A DNA stretch of 64,000 nucleotides from the NCBI GenBank assembly GCA_016185425.1, contig JACPNQ010000028.1:62001-126000 (forward strand), read 5' to 3'. Of this stretch, positions 25,036 to 32,838 are shown piece by piece (position 1 is the first letter of the stretch; every line of letters begins with the position of its first letter). The position numbers and the translations under genes were made by a program. The notes under the pieces were generated by a model. That model searched no databases. It was not told where the DNA came from and was given only the letters and a program-made list of their open reading frames with translations. This DNA is from Acidobacteriota bacterium (GTDB lineage: Bacteria; Acidobacteriota; Terriglobia; Bryobacterales; Bryobacteraceae).

Positions 25036-26600
25036 AACCGCTCATTATTCTCCTGGCCGCGGCCGCCTTTGCGCAGACGCTGGATCCGGCGAAGCTGAAA
25101 CAGCCGCCAACGGACACGTGGCCGTCATTTAACGGCGACTACTCGGGACGCCGGTTCAGCCCGCTGACGAACATTACTTCGGAGAACGTCAAGTCGTTGA
25201 GCCTGGCATGGGTGTACCGCATGAACACGCCGCCGGGCGGGCCGTTTCCCGGATCGATCAAAGCGTCGCCGGTTGTTGTCGACGGCGTGATGTTCTTCAC
25301 GGTGCCGGATCACGTCTGGGCGATCGACGCGCGGACGGGGCGAGAGCTCTGGCATTTCTCCTGGCCGTCACGGGGCGGCATCCACATCGGAAATCGCGGC
25401 GTGGCCGTGTATGGAAAATGGCTGTATTTTGAGACGCCGGATTGCAACTTGGTGTCCCTGAACATGAAGGACGGCAAGGAGCGGTGGCACAAGCCGATCT
25501 GCGATCCGGACCAGTTCTACTACGCCAGTGCGGCGCCGTTGATTGTCGGGAATCATGTGATTGCCGGCGTGAGCGGTGACGACCTCGACGTACCCGGCTA
25601 TATTCAATCGCACGATCCGGAAACGGGTGAGCGGCAATGGCGCTGGTATACCTATCCCGAGCCCGGCACGGCGGAGGCGAAGACCTGGCCCTCGGTCGAG
25701 GCGATGATGCACGGCGGCGGGATGACGTGGGGATCGACGACCTACGACCCGGAGCTGAACCTGATCTACTTCGGCACGGGAAATCCGCAGCCTGTGGTGG
25801 CGCACAAGGGACGGCTGGGAGACAACCTCTTCACGGAGTGCATTATTGCGCTGAACCCGGATACGGGCAAGATGAAGTGGTACTTCCAGTCCTCGCCGCA
25901 CGATACGCACGACTGGGACGCCAATCAGACGCCGGTGCTGATCGACGGGACGATCAACGGGCAGCCCCGCAAACTGCTGGCCCAGGCATCGCGTAATGGC
26001 TACTTCTTTGTGCTGGATCGTGTGACGGGGAAGAACGTGGTGACGACTACATTCGCGCGCGCCAACTGGGCGAAAGGCATCGACGCGAAGGGTCAGCCGA
26101 TTCCCGATCCGCTGAAGTATCCGCAGATCGATGGCGCGCTGGTGTCGCCGAACCAGGCGGGCGCGGCGAACTGGCCGCCGCCGAGTTTCAGTCCGGCCAC
26201 GGGCCTGTTCTACATCAACGCGTCGAACGCCTACAGCGTCTGGTACATCTACGACGACACGGAGAAGCCCGAGGGCTGGGGCGGCAACGATCGCGGGGGG
26301 TATTCCTCGGCGATGCTGCAGGCGATCGACTACAAGACCGGCAAGCCGAAATGGACCCATAAGTGGGAAGGTCCGGGCGGTCCGCGGAATGGCGTGTTGA
26401 GCACGGCGGGGAACGTGGTGTTCGCGGCCGATCCGTTGAATAACTTCGTGGCGCTCAATGCGACGACGGGCCAGCCGTTGTGGCGCGCGAATCTGGGATC
26501 CGCCGTCAGCAACGGGCCGATCAGTTATCAGCTCGATGGGGTTCAGTACGTCATCGTCGGCGCCGGCGACACGCTCTACGGCTTCGCGATGAACCGTTAG
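25032..26600 (+). CDS. periplasmic PQQ-dependent alcohol-type dehydrogenase
   Basis: The protein has 522 residues from GTG 25032. The signal peptide KPLIILLAAAAFAQ begins right at this start. It has repeated propeller blades (W-motifs such as TGRELWHFSWPSRGG, TGKPKWTHKWEGPG, TGQPLWRANLGSAV) of the PQQ enzyme family. Active-site elements: N251 in FGTGNP and D294 in HDTHDWD. D296, two residues on, matches the extra Asp associated with lanthanide-dependent enzymes such as XoxF and PedH. A Glu expected in SGGE is Asp here (GVSGDD). No adjacent Cys-Cys ring is seen. Electrons would go to the upstream triheme cytochrome. Confidence 0.9.
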   Translation: MKPLIILLAAAAFAQTLDPAKLKQPPTDTWPSFNGDYSGRRFSPLTNITSENVKSLSLAWVYRMNTPPGGPFPGSIKASPVVVDGVMFFTVPDHVWAIDARTGRELWHFSWPSRGGIHIGNRGVAVYGKWLYFETPDCNLVSLNMKDGKERWHKPICDPDQFYYASAAPLIVGNHVIAGVSGDDLDVPGYIQSHDPETGERQWRWYTYPEPGTAEAKTWPSVEAMMHGGGMTWGSTTYDPELNLIYFGTGNPQPVVAHKGRLGDNLFTECIIALNPDTGKMKWYFQSSPHDTHDWDANQTPVLIDGTINGQPRKLLAQASRNGYFFVLDRVTGKNVVTTTFARANWAKGIDAKGQPIPDPLKYPQIDGALVSPNQAGAANWPPPSFSPATGLFYINASNAYSVWYIYDDTEKPEGWGGNDRGGYSSAMLQAIDYKTGKPKWTHKWEGPGGPRNGVLSTAGNVVFAADPLNNFVALNATTGQPLWRANLGSAVSNGPISYQLDGVQYVIVGAGDTLYGFAMNR

Positions 26601-26998
26601 ATATCGGCTTTGAAGTAGTTTTTCGGTTGGATCGGCGCTCCCTGCATGCGGCGGAGCAGCGCCATCTGGCCGGTGTGCGTCAGGGCGTCGGCGATGGGGC
26701 CCTGGAAGAGGCGGTTCTCGTCGCACGACAAGGGCATCTTTAGCCGGTCATCCAATTTCGCAAGGGCCGATTTGAAGCGCGCGATTTCGGCGTCCCATTG
26801 GAGCGGCGTGGAATCCTGCCATTGGTGAACGCCTTCGGCCAGGCCGTGCGCCCAGTCCATCAGGTCGCCCATATGAGCCAGAATCTCGGCGGGGGTACGG
26901 ACGGTTTCCGCGGCGCGGAAAGTCGCGAATTCGGGCGGAGCGCCGTCGAGCACACGGCTTAACCGGTAGGAAAGAGTCGCCAGGGTGTGGCGGAGCAT
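26597..26998 (-). CDS. DinB-like superfamily protein
   Basis: The protein has 133 residues, predicted as a compact helical bundle: LATLSYRLSRVLDGAPPEFA, ILAHMGDLMDWAHGLAEGVH, IADALTHTGQMALLRRMQGA. Spaced His residues (LAHMGDL, ALTHTGQ) fit the metal-binding triad of the DinB/YfiT-type four-helix fold. Members include thiol-dependent metal enzymes and S-transferases, and no substrate can be given. The gene converges on the PQQ dehydrogenase, and their stop codons interlock in TTAG at 26597-26600. It lies just downstream of dcd on the minus strand. Confidence 0.8.
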   Translation of the reverse strand: MLRHTLATLSYRLSRVLDGAPPEFATFRAAETVRTPAEILAHMGDLMDWAHGLAEGVHQWQDSTPLQWDAEIARFKSALAKLDDRLKMPLSCDENRLFQGPIADALTHTGQMALLRRMQGAPIQPKNYFKADI

Positions 26999-27004
26999 AG
27001 GTCC

Positions 27005-27583
27005 CTATTTTAGCGTGCTGACTTCGCCGGAGAGCCTGGATGCGAGCGGACTGGTTTGCCCCGCGTACTTGTTGCCCGGCTTACTGCGGTAGGGCATGGA
27101 CGATGGCGTGCTGAGCGGTTCAAACGTGAACGAGCAGATGCGCATTCCGGGGTAGAGCGCCACGGGGACGCGGCCCAGGTTCGATAGTTCGAGCGTGGCT
27201 TTGCCGGTCCAGCCAGGGTCGAACAGGCCAGCCGTGCCGTGGACGATGATGCCAATGCGGCCGAGGCTGGACCGCCCTTCCAGGCGGCCGAGCACGTCGT
27301 CGGCAAGGTCTAGCGATTCCATGGTGATGGCGAGGACGAAATCGCGCGGCTGGAGGATGAACGGCTCGCCTTCATCGACGACAACAGTGCGCATCATGCC
27401 CTGGATGGCGGACTTATCGCGGGGGTCGATGAACGCAAAACGGGAGTGTTCAAAGACGCTGAACTCACTGCCGAGCCGGAAATCGATGGAACAGCTACCG
27501 AAATGTTCCTCCGGAAGCGGGGGATCGATTTGAATCTTCCCTTCGGCGATGTAGCGCCGGATATCTACGTCGGAAAGGACCAT
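27005..27583 (-). CDS. dcd: dCTP deaminase
   Basis: The protein has 192 residues, typical of Dcd. It begins MVLSDVDIRRYIAEGKIQID and contains the active-site and nucleotide-binding segment LEGRSSLGRIGIIVHGTAGL with FDPGWTGKATLELSN, including the catalytic-type Glu in TLELSN. It converts dCTP to dUTP (or dUMP in bifunctional versions) for dTMP synthesis. The C-terminal GNKYAGQTSPLASRLSG closes the trimer active site. An ATG is used at 27583. The next gene, tRNA-Ala, is on the same strand upstream. Confidence 0.95.
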   Translation of the reverse strand: MVLSDVDIRRYIAEGKIQIDPPLPEEHFGSCSIDFRLGSEFSVFEHSRFAFIDPRDKSAIQGMMRTVVVDEGEPFILQPRDFVLAITMESLDLADDVLGRLEGRSSLGRIGIIVHGTAGLFDPGWTGKATLELSNLGRVPVALYPGMRICSFTFEPLSTPSSMPYRSKPGNKYAGQTSPLASRLSGEVSTLK

Positions 27584-27612
27584 TTGCCTTCCATGTCAGT
27601 GTAAGGGGAGGT

Positions 27613-27688
27613 TGGTGGACGGCATGGGATTCGAACCCACGACCCCCACGTTGCGAACGTGGTGCTCTCCCAACTGAGCTAGCCGCCC
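27613..27688 (-). tRNA. tRNA-Ala (anticodon CGC)
   Basis: This is a 76-base cloverleaf on the minus strand. The acceptor stem GGGCGGC/GCCGTCC (one G-T pair) is followed by discriminator A and an encoded CCA. The D arm is GCTC...GAGC, the anticodon stem CCACG/CGTGG holds loop TTCGCAA with anticodon CGC, and the T arm has TTCGAAT. Upstream on the same strand, TATACT at 27708-27703 is a plausible -10 box without a clear -35. Confidence 0.96.
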
Positions 27689-27748
27689 ACTGACTAAGTT
27701 TCAGTATACCATCGAGACCCGCTAAAATGGGGATTGGCCTGCGATCAG

Positions 27749-28426
27749 ATGCCGGATAACTCATTGCAAAACACGCTTCAAAAAATGCGAGCCGATTGGG
27801 ACGCCCGCGCTCGCGAGAACGCCCGTTATTACGTCAACACTGCCACGGAAGAGTGGACGGACGACGAGTTTTTCGCCTCCGGAGAACGCACGATTGACGA
27901 AGAGATTAAAACCGACATGACCAACATCTGCCAGGGGAAAGAGCCCAAGCAGATGAAGGTGCTGGAGATCGGCTGCGGCGCCGGGCGGGTGACCCGTGCG
28001 CTCGCCAACCTGTTCGGCGAAGTACACGCTGTGGACGTTTCCGGTGAGATGGTCGCGCGGGCCCGGCGCGCGCTGGAGAATCATCCCCACGCGCACGTCT
28101 ATCAGAACAACGGCATGGACTTGGCCGTGGTCCCCGGCGGCGGATTCGATTTCGCCTTTTCCACCATCGTCTTCCAACACATTCCCAGCCGGGACGTGAT
28201 CGAAAACTACGTTCGCGAGGTGTCACGGCTGCTGCGGCCGGGCGCTCTGTTCAAGTTCCAGGTGCAGGGCGATACCTCAGTCAAAACCACCGCGGACGAT
28301 ACATGGCTTGGCGTGCCGTTTTCCGATACGGATGCCGTGGCCATGGCGGAACGCTGCGGCTTTGAACCCCGCTACCGGCACGGAGCCGGCGAGCAGTATT
28401 TCTGGCTCTGGTTCTTTAGGAAATAG
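27749..28426 (+). CDS. class I SAM-dependent methyltransferase
   Basis: The protein has 225 residues from ATG 27749. A TTG at 27734 is possible but less likely. Rossmann motif I is VLEIGCGAGRVTRAL, the acidic end of strand 2 is AVDVSGEMV, and motif IV is FDFAFSTIVFQHI, as in Methyltransf_11/25 enzymes. The N-terminal WDARARENARYYVNTATEEW is found in many small-molecule or rhamnosyl-type methyltransferases. The substrate is unknown. It stands alone between the divergent tRNA-Ala and a convergent small gene. Confidence 0.88.
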   Translation: MPDNSLQNTLQKMRADWDARARENARYYVNTATEEWTDDEFFASGERTIDEEIKTDMTNICQGKEPKQMKVLEIGCGAGRVTRALANLFGEVHAVDVSGEMVARARRALENHPHAHVYQNNGMDLAVVPGGGFDFAFSTIVFQHIPSRDVIENYVREVSRLLRPGALFKFQVQGDTSVKTTADDTWLGVPFSDTDAVAMAERCGFEPRYRHGAGEQYFWLWFFRK

Positions 28427-28432
28427 CCGGCG

Positions 28433-28648
28433 TTACGACTCGGAGTCGCCGCGGCGAGACGCCCAATAGCTACGCATTCGGGCGGATACTTCCTGGCGTT
28501 CTTCCGGTCCCATCGACTTGCGTCCGCGGCGGCGTTTTGGAATTACCGTACCGCTGTTGCGATGCAGGTATTGCTCAAGCGAGGCGATGACGCCGTCGAT
28601 GCGTTCTTTTTCTTCGTAGAGTTCGTTGATGGCCTTTTGCAGGTCCAT
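28433..28648 (-). CDS. small basic hypothetical protein with N-terminal coiled coil
   Basis: The protein has 71 residues from ATG 28648, with GGAG about 10 bases upstream. An in-frame ATG at 28708 would add 20 residues but lies inside an inverted repeat. Residues 1-26 (MDLQKAINELYEEKERIDGV) form a heptad-like helix. It is followed by a very basic patch (PKRRRGRKS) and a helix MGPEERQEVSARMRSYWA, similar to short nucleoid- or DNA-associated AT-hook-like proteins. I do not recognise a named family. The gene may be co-transcribed with tat genes or start from its own promoter near the inverted repeat. Confidence 0.6.
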   Translation of the reverse strand: MDLQKAINELYEEKERIDGVIASLEQYLHRNSGTVIPKRRRGRKSMGPEERQEVSARMRSYWASRRGDSES

Positions 28649-28705
28649 GGAAGGGGCTCCGGTAAACAAACCGGTATCTCCTGCGGCTACATTTGCTGCT
28701 GCACC

Positions 28706-28754
28706 CATATTGTCTGGATTTCAAAATCATCGTACCTGAAATCCGGACAATATG
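28706..28754. repeat. long near-perfect inverted repeat upstream of the small basic protein
   Basis: An 18-bp left arm (28706-28723) beginning CATATTGTC is matched by a right arm (28737-28754) ending GACAATATG. One position is a mismatch (T opposite G, a wobble in plus-strand RNA) and the loop is 13 bases. The repeat sits between the tatC 3' end and the small gene. No T-run follows on either strand, so it is not a classical terminator. It may be an operator, an attenuator or a trace of a mobile repeat. Confidence 0.75.
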
Positions 28755-28789
28755 TTACAGACCAAAAGTACCGATTTTAGCCGCCCGAA

Positions 28790-29974
28790 TTAGCGGAGGA
28801 GGAACGGCCAGTACGGTACCAGCTTGTATCCATATTTGGCCACAAGTGCCCAAACTACGGCACCCGCGACGGCAAATACGGACAAAAGGATCACCAGGAC
28901 GGACATCCAGGGAAAAGTCTTCTCATCGCGCCGAAGTTGGAGTAGATAAGCGGCAAACACGCCGACGAAATACAGCACCACCATCGGGACGGAGAAAAGC
29001 ATCAGGTTGAACACGTCCGGCGTGGGTGTGATCAGTGCCGCCACGATGACGATGATCAGAATCGCGTAGCGGGAGTTCTCGATGAGGAACTTCGCGGTGA
29101 CAATCCGCAGCAGCGCCAGGAAGAAGATGATTATCGGCAGCTCAAAAACCACGCCGATGCCGAGCGTCACGTTCACGAACAGGTCGAAGTAATCGACCAT
29201 GTTGATGGCGGGCTCCACATTGATATCCCGGCCGATACCAAGAAGGAATTCCAGGCCGAAGCGGAAGGCGACAAAGTAAGCAAACAAACCACCGAGAACA
29301 AACAGTCCGGCGGTACTCAGAATCACCGGCGCGGCAAAGCGGCGTTCCTTCTTGTACAGCCCGGGCGCGACAAACGACCAGACCTGCCACAGTACCCACG
29401 GGGAACTAAGAAAGATGGCTGCCAACAGAGGCAGCTTCATGTAGATCACCTGGAAGGCGTCCATCGGCGAAAGCTGCTTCAACGTGGCCGGATAACCCAA
29501 TGCTTTCAAGGCCGTAGCGGCCGGTTCGCTAACGGCTTTCCACATCCGGTCGGCAAAAATAAGCGAAAGGCCGAAGGCGATGCCTAGCCCCATCAGCGCG
29601 GAGATGATGCGCTTCCGCAACTCCTCCAGGTGCTCCAGGAAGCTCATGCGGAGCATGCCGTCGTCTTCTTCTTCGTCGTCCTCCTCCCCGGCTGGTGGCG
29701 GAGTAGTACCTCCGTCGCCGCCCGATGTGGATGAGGCCGGAACTACCGCCGTCGACGATTCGCCGCCGGCGGGTGCAACTCCATAGGATTGTTGCGTATA
29801 GGGATCGTCGTGGGACGAATCGCTGTGGTAGTGCGAATCGTAATCGTGATCGGTCGTCTGCTCATAACTGGTATGTGCAGTGTCCGTCCCGGATGCAGCT
29901 TCTGGCTCCGTATGAGCCGGGACAGGCGTATTTTCAGCAGGGTTCTCCCTGGTCTTGTCATCCGGAACGGACAT
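28790..29974 (-). CDS. tatC: Sec-independent translocase TatC with long acidic N-terminal extension
   Basis: The protein has 394 residues. The TatC core begins at about residue 110 with MSFLEHLEELRKRIISALMG, the signal-peptide-binding cytoplasmic N-terminus, followed by six membrane helices (e.g. AAIFLSSPWVLWQVWSFVAP) and the conserved ITPTPDVFNLMLFSVPM. The first 105 or so residues are an Asp/Glu/Ser/His-rich disordered stretch (DHDYDSHYHSDSSHDD, EEDDEEEDDG) absent in standard TatC (about 250). The adjacent TatA/B gene makes a complete pathway for folded proteins, and several Tat-like signals occur in this window (34760, 50485). The gap to tatA is 13 bases. Confidence 0.93.
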   Translation of the reverse strand: MSVPDDKTRENPAENTPVPAHTEPEAASGTDTAHTSYEQTTDHDYDSHYHSDSSHDDPYTQQSYGVAPAGGESSTAVVPASSTSGGDGGTTPPPAGEEDDEEEDDGMLRMSFLEHLEELRKRIISALMGLGIAFGLSLIFADRMWKAVSEPAATALKALGYPATLKQLSPMDAFQVIYMKLPLLAAIFLSSPWVLWQVWSFVAPGLYKKERRFAAPVILSTAGLFVLGGLFAYFVAFRFGLEFLLGIGRDINVEPAINMVDYFDLFVNVTLGIGVVFELPIIIFFLALLRIVTAKFLIENSRYAILIIVIVAALITPTPDVFNLMLFSVPMVVLYFVGVFAAYLLQLRRDEKTFPWMSVLVILLSVFAVAGAVVWALVAKYGYKLVPYWPFLLR

Positions 29975-29987
29975 AACACCTAGCCAA

Positions 29988-30467
29988 TCAACCGGCGGCC
30001 GGCTTCGCGGTGTCGGCAGGAGCTATGCCCTGCGCCACCGTGCCCTCCGGCGCCTTCGCCGCCGCAGCGGGAGCGGTTTCAGCCGGCGCTGGGGCCGGTT
30101 CCGTTGCGCTTGCTGTCGCGGTCGTTTGTTCGGCGCCCTGTGTTGCGGGTTCGCCTACAGTTGTGGATGGGGTTGCCGTTGATTCTGACGTAGCGGAGTC
30201 GTAGGCTCCGTAGTCATAATACGAGGAATCGTCGTAATTGTGAAATTGTTCGTGGTACTCTTCCGCAGCCTTCTTGATCGGTTCGGTCTCCTTCTCAATC
30301 TGCTGCATCTCGCGATCCCACGTCGACTTCAATTCCGACGACGCTCGACGGAACTCGCCCATCGCTTTGGCCACAGTTTTCCCCAGCTCCGGTAACTTCT
30401 TCGGGCCGAAGATCAGCAAGGCCAGGAGAAAAATGATGATCATCTCCTGTGTTCCCAGCGTGCCCAT
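29988..30467 (-). CDS. tatA: TatA/TatB twin-arginine translocase subunit with Ala/Pro/Thr-rich tail
   Basis: The protein has 159 residues. The N-terminal helix TQEMIIIFLLALLIFGPKKL, the FGPKKLPELGK hinge and the amphipathic helix KAMGEFRRASSELKSTWDRE are diagnostic. The longer amphipathic region (to about 75) favours TatB-like, while FGPKK favours TatA; both roles may be combined. Residues 75-159 are low-complexity, first Tyr/Asp/Ser-rich (HNYDDSSYYDYGAYDS) and then Ala/Pro/Thr-rich. The gene lies directly upstream of tatC. The promoter should be in the 56-base divergent gap shared with the ROK gene. Confidence 0.93.
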   Translation of the reverse strand: MGTLGTQEMIIIFLLALLIFGPKKLPELGKTVAKAMGEFRRASSELKSTWDREMQQIEKETEPIKKAAEEYHEQFHNYDDSSYYDYGAYDSATSESTATPSTTVGEPATQGAEQTTATASATEPAPAPAETAPAAAAKAPEGTVAQGIAPADTAKPAAG

Positions 30468-30523
30468 GTAATGGAACGACCTCCCGTGCGGTAAAGTTCA
30501 AGCTCAGGATATCACAGCGCTTC

Positions 30524-31375
30524 ATGGAAACCCTCTACGCCGCCGTTGACATAAGCGGACCGAAGATCGCCGCCGCCACTGGTACCGGGGCTGGCGATCT
30601 GCTGCACGTGGAAACCGCGCCCTTTCCTTCGACAGGCGGCCCGGAAGCGATCTTGGCGAGCGTTGCAACTCTCCTGGATGCCTTGGCGGACTCCGCGGGC
30701 CGGCGCCCCGCGGCACTTGGCGTCGCCGCGCCGCGGGGCGCCGGGGGATGGGGTGCTTATCCCGCGGCCGCGTTCCTGGAACATAGTCTGCGGATGCCAG
30801 TGCGAATTTTGCATGAGGCACAATGCGCCACCTTAGCCGAATCACGCTACGGCCATGGCCGCGAGTACCCCAGTTTTGTACTCTTCATCCTCGGAACAGG
30901 CATCAGCGGAGGGATTGTCATTGATGGAAAGCTGCGGCTGGGGCCGCACTCCGCCGCCGGCGAAATTGGCCACCTCACTGTTCAGCCTTCCGGCCCGGTC
31001 TGCGCATGCGGGAATGCCGGATGCCTGGAGGTCGTCGCGTCGGGTGCGGCCATCGCCCGTGCGTCTGGTTACCCGGACGCGGAATCGGCGGCCGGCGCGG
31101 CACGCGATGGAGATGACGGCGCTCAACGCGCGATTCGCGACGCCGGAGTGTTCCTCGGCATCGCGGCGGCGAACCTCGTCACCGCGCTCCATCCGGATGC
31201 CATTCTTTTCGCCGGCCCAATGTCCACATGGGTCGACTTGCTGCTACTCCCAGTGCGTTCCGCCATCAACGAGCGCGTCCGTATGTTCCCCGCGCAGGAT
31301 GTTGCGGTGCGGCGCGCGGCTACGGGGGCCAACGCCGCTCTGCTCGGCGCATTAGCATTAAACACAGCGTATTGA
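30524..31375 (+). CDS. ROK-family protein with altered kinase motifs
   Basis: The protein has 283 residues from ATG 30524. Two-lobed ROK architecture is evident: a phosphate-2-like GTGISGGIVIDGKL, the ROK zinc signature EIGHLTVQPSGPVCACGNAG followed by CLE, and a C-terminal ATGANAALLGAL. Two catalytic features are unusual. The ATP phosphate-1 loop reads DISGPK instead of DxGGTK, and the base region reads HEAQCATLAE where sugar kinases have NDxNxxALGE, so the catalytic Asp is Glu. It may be a weak or non-kinase sugar-binding protein. It is divergent from tatA and precedes an amidase. Confidence 0.82.
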   Translation: METLYAAVDISGPKIAAATGTGAGDLLHVETAPFPSTGGPEAILASVATLLDALADSAGRRPAALGVAAPRGAGGWGAYPAAAFLEHSLRMPVRILHEAQCATLAESRYGHGREYPSFVLFILGTGISGGIVIDGKLRLGPHSAAGEIGHLTVQPSGPVCACGNAGCLEVVASGAAIARASGYPDAESAAGAARDGDDGAQRAIRDAGVFLGIAAANLVTALHPDAILFAGPMSTWVDLLLLPVRSAINERVRMFPAQDVAVRRAATGANAALLGALALNTAY

Positions 31376-31383
31376 GAACCAAC

Positions 31384-32835
31384 ATGACCCGACGCACCGC
31401 TCTCTTCCTATCCGCCGCCGCCTCCGCGTGGACGAAAGATACTGAACTCTGCTTCCTCTCCGCGCTTGAGCTCCAGCGCCGCCTGCGGAAAAAGCAGGTA
31501 TCCGCCAGGGAGGTCCTGGACGCCCATCTGCGGCGCATCGAAGTCATCAATCCGAAGGTCAACGCCATTGTCACGCTGGTGGCCGAACAAGCGAAACAAG
31601 CAGCCGCCCGCGCCGATGAGGAAGCCGCCAAGGGACGCTTTCTGGGTCCGCTGCACGGGTTGCCCATTGCGCATAAGGACCTGCAGGAGACGAAGGGAAT
31701 TCGCACGACGTTTGGGTCCCCGCTTTTTAAGGATTACGTTCCCACGCGCAGCACGTTGCTCATCGAACGCATCCAGGCCGCGGGCGCCATTACCATCGGC
31801 AAGACCAACACACCGGAGTTCGGCGCGGGCTCGCAAACGTTTAACCCGGTTTTTGGCGCGACCAAGAATCCGTACAACCTCGGCCGGACTTGCGGCGGAT
31901 CGTCGGGCGGCGCGGCAACGGCGCTCGCCGCGCGTATGCTGCCAATTGCCGATGGCAGCGACACAGGTGGATCGCTGCGGAATCCGGCGGCGTTCTGTGG
32001 CATCACCGGCTTTCGCCCCTCGCCGGGCCGTGTTCCCGTGGTCCCGTCGTCATGGGATCCGCTGAGCGTGTCCGGTCCCATGGCGCGCAGCGTTGCGGAT
32101 CTTGCCCTGCTGCTCTCCGCCATCGCCGGTCCCGATCCGCGCTCGCCCATCAGCCTTCCCGAGTCCGGCTCCCATTTCGCTCAATCTTTGACGCGCAATG
32201 TCAAAGGCGTCCGCATCGCGTGGTCCGGGAATCTCCTCGGTCTGCCGTTTCATCGCGATATTCAGTCCGTCTTTCACGCGCAGCGCAGCCTGTTTCAGCA
32301 GATCGGCTGCAAGGTGGTCGACGCCGAACCTGATCTTTCCAACGCCGATGAAATCTTCAAAGTGTTCCGCGCCATGGGCTTCTACAGACAGCATGCCGAA
32401 AAGGTGGCTAAGAACCGAGGCTCCATCAAAGACACCGTGCTGCAGGAAGTAGATCGCGGAGCGCGCCTGACGCCGGCCGAGATCGCCAAAGCCGAAACCG
32501 GCCGCGGCCGGCTCCACGCACGTGTTGGCGAATTCTTCGCGCAGCACGATTTCTTCCTTCTGCCGACAACACAAGTCCCCGCCTTCGCTATAGAGCAGCC
32601 GTTCATCACCGAAATCGAGGGCGTCAAAATGGGCAGCTATATCGACTGGATGAAGTCCTGCTACTTCATTACCGTTACGGCCTGTCCCGCCATCAGCGTG
32701 CCTTGTGGCTTTACGCCGGACGGACTGCCTGTCGGACTGCAGATCGTCGGACGCCCGCAGGACGATTGGGGCGTGCTCCAGATCGCCCACGCATTCGAAC
32801 AGGCACGCAAGCTCGAAAGGCTTCCGGAACTCTAG
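31384..32835 (+). CDS. amidase signature enzyme, probably exported
   Basis: The protein has 483 residues from ATG 31384; the ORF upstream of it lies inside the ROK gene. The N-terminus MTRRTALFLSAAASAWT is a short Arg-containing export-like signal. Amidase signature: catalytic Lys in PIAHKDLQETKG, the Gly/Ser stretch GRTCGGSSGGAATALAARML with the cis-Ser, and the nucleophile in ADGSDTGGSLRNPAAFCG. It hydrolyses C-N amide bonds; related enzymes act on acyl amides, peptides or glutamyl-tRNA. The substrate is unknown. It follows the ROK gene by 8 bases and precedes DUF2891 by 3. Confidence 0.9.
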   Translation: MTRRTALFLSAAASAWTKDTELCFLSALELQRRLRKKQVSAREVLDAHLRRIEVINPKVNAIVTLVAEQAKQAAARADEEAAKGRFLGPLHGLPIAHKDLQETKGIRTTFGSPLFKDYVPTRSTLLIERIQAAGAITIGKTNTPEFGAGSQTFNPVFGATKNPYNLGRTCGGSSGGAATALAARMLPIADGSDTGGSLRNPAAFCGITGFRPSPGRVPVVPSSWDPLSVSGPMARSVADLALLLSAIAGPDPRSPISLPESGSHFAQSLTRNVKGVRIAWSGNLLGLPFHRDIQSVFHAQRSLFQQIGCKVVDAEPDLSNADEIFKVFRAMGFYRQHAEKVAKNRGSIKDTVLQEVDRGARLTPAEIAKAETGRGRLHARVGEFFAQHDFFLLPTTQVPAFAIEQPFITEIEGVKMGSYIDWMKSCYFITVTACPAISVPCGFTPDGLPVGLQIVGRPQDDWGVLQIAHAFEQARKLERLPEL

Positions 32836-32838
32836 GCG

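Noticed and set aside
25368..26726. 452-codon open frame on the minus strand opposite the PQQ dehydrogenase
   Set aside because: It has Arg/His-rich composition, no known motif, and lies fully antisense to a clear enzyme gene; a shadow of GC-biased codon use.
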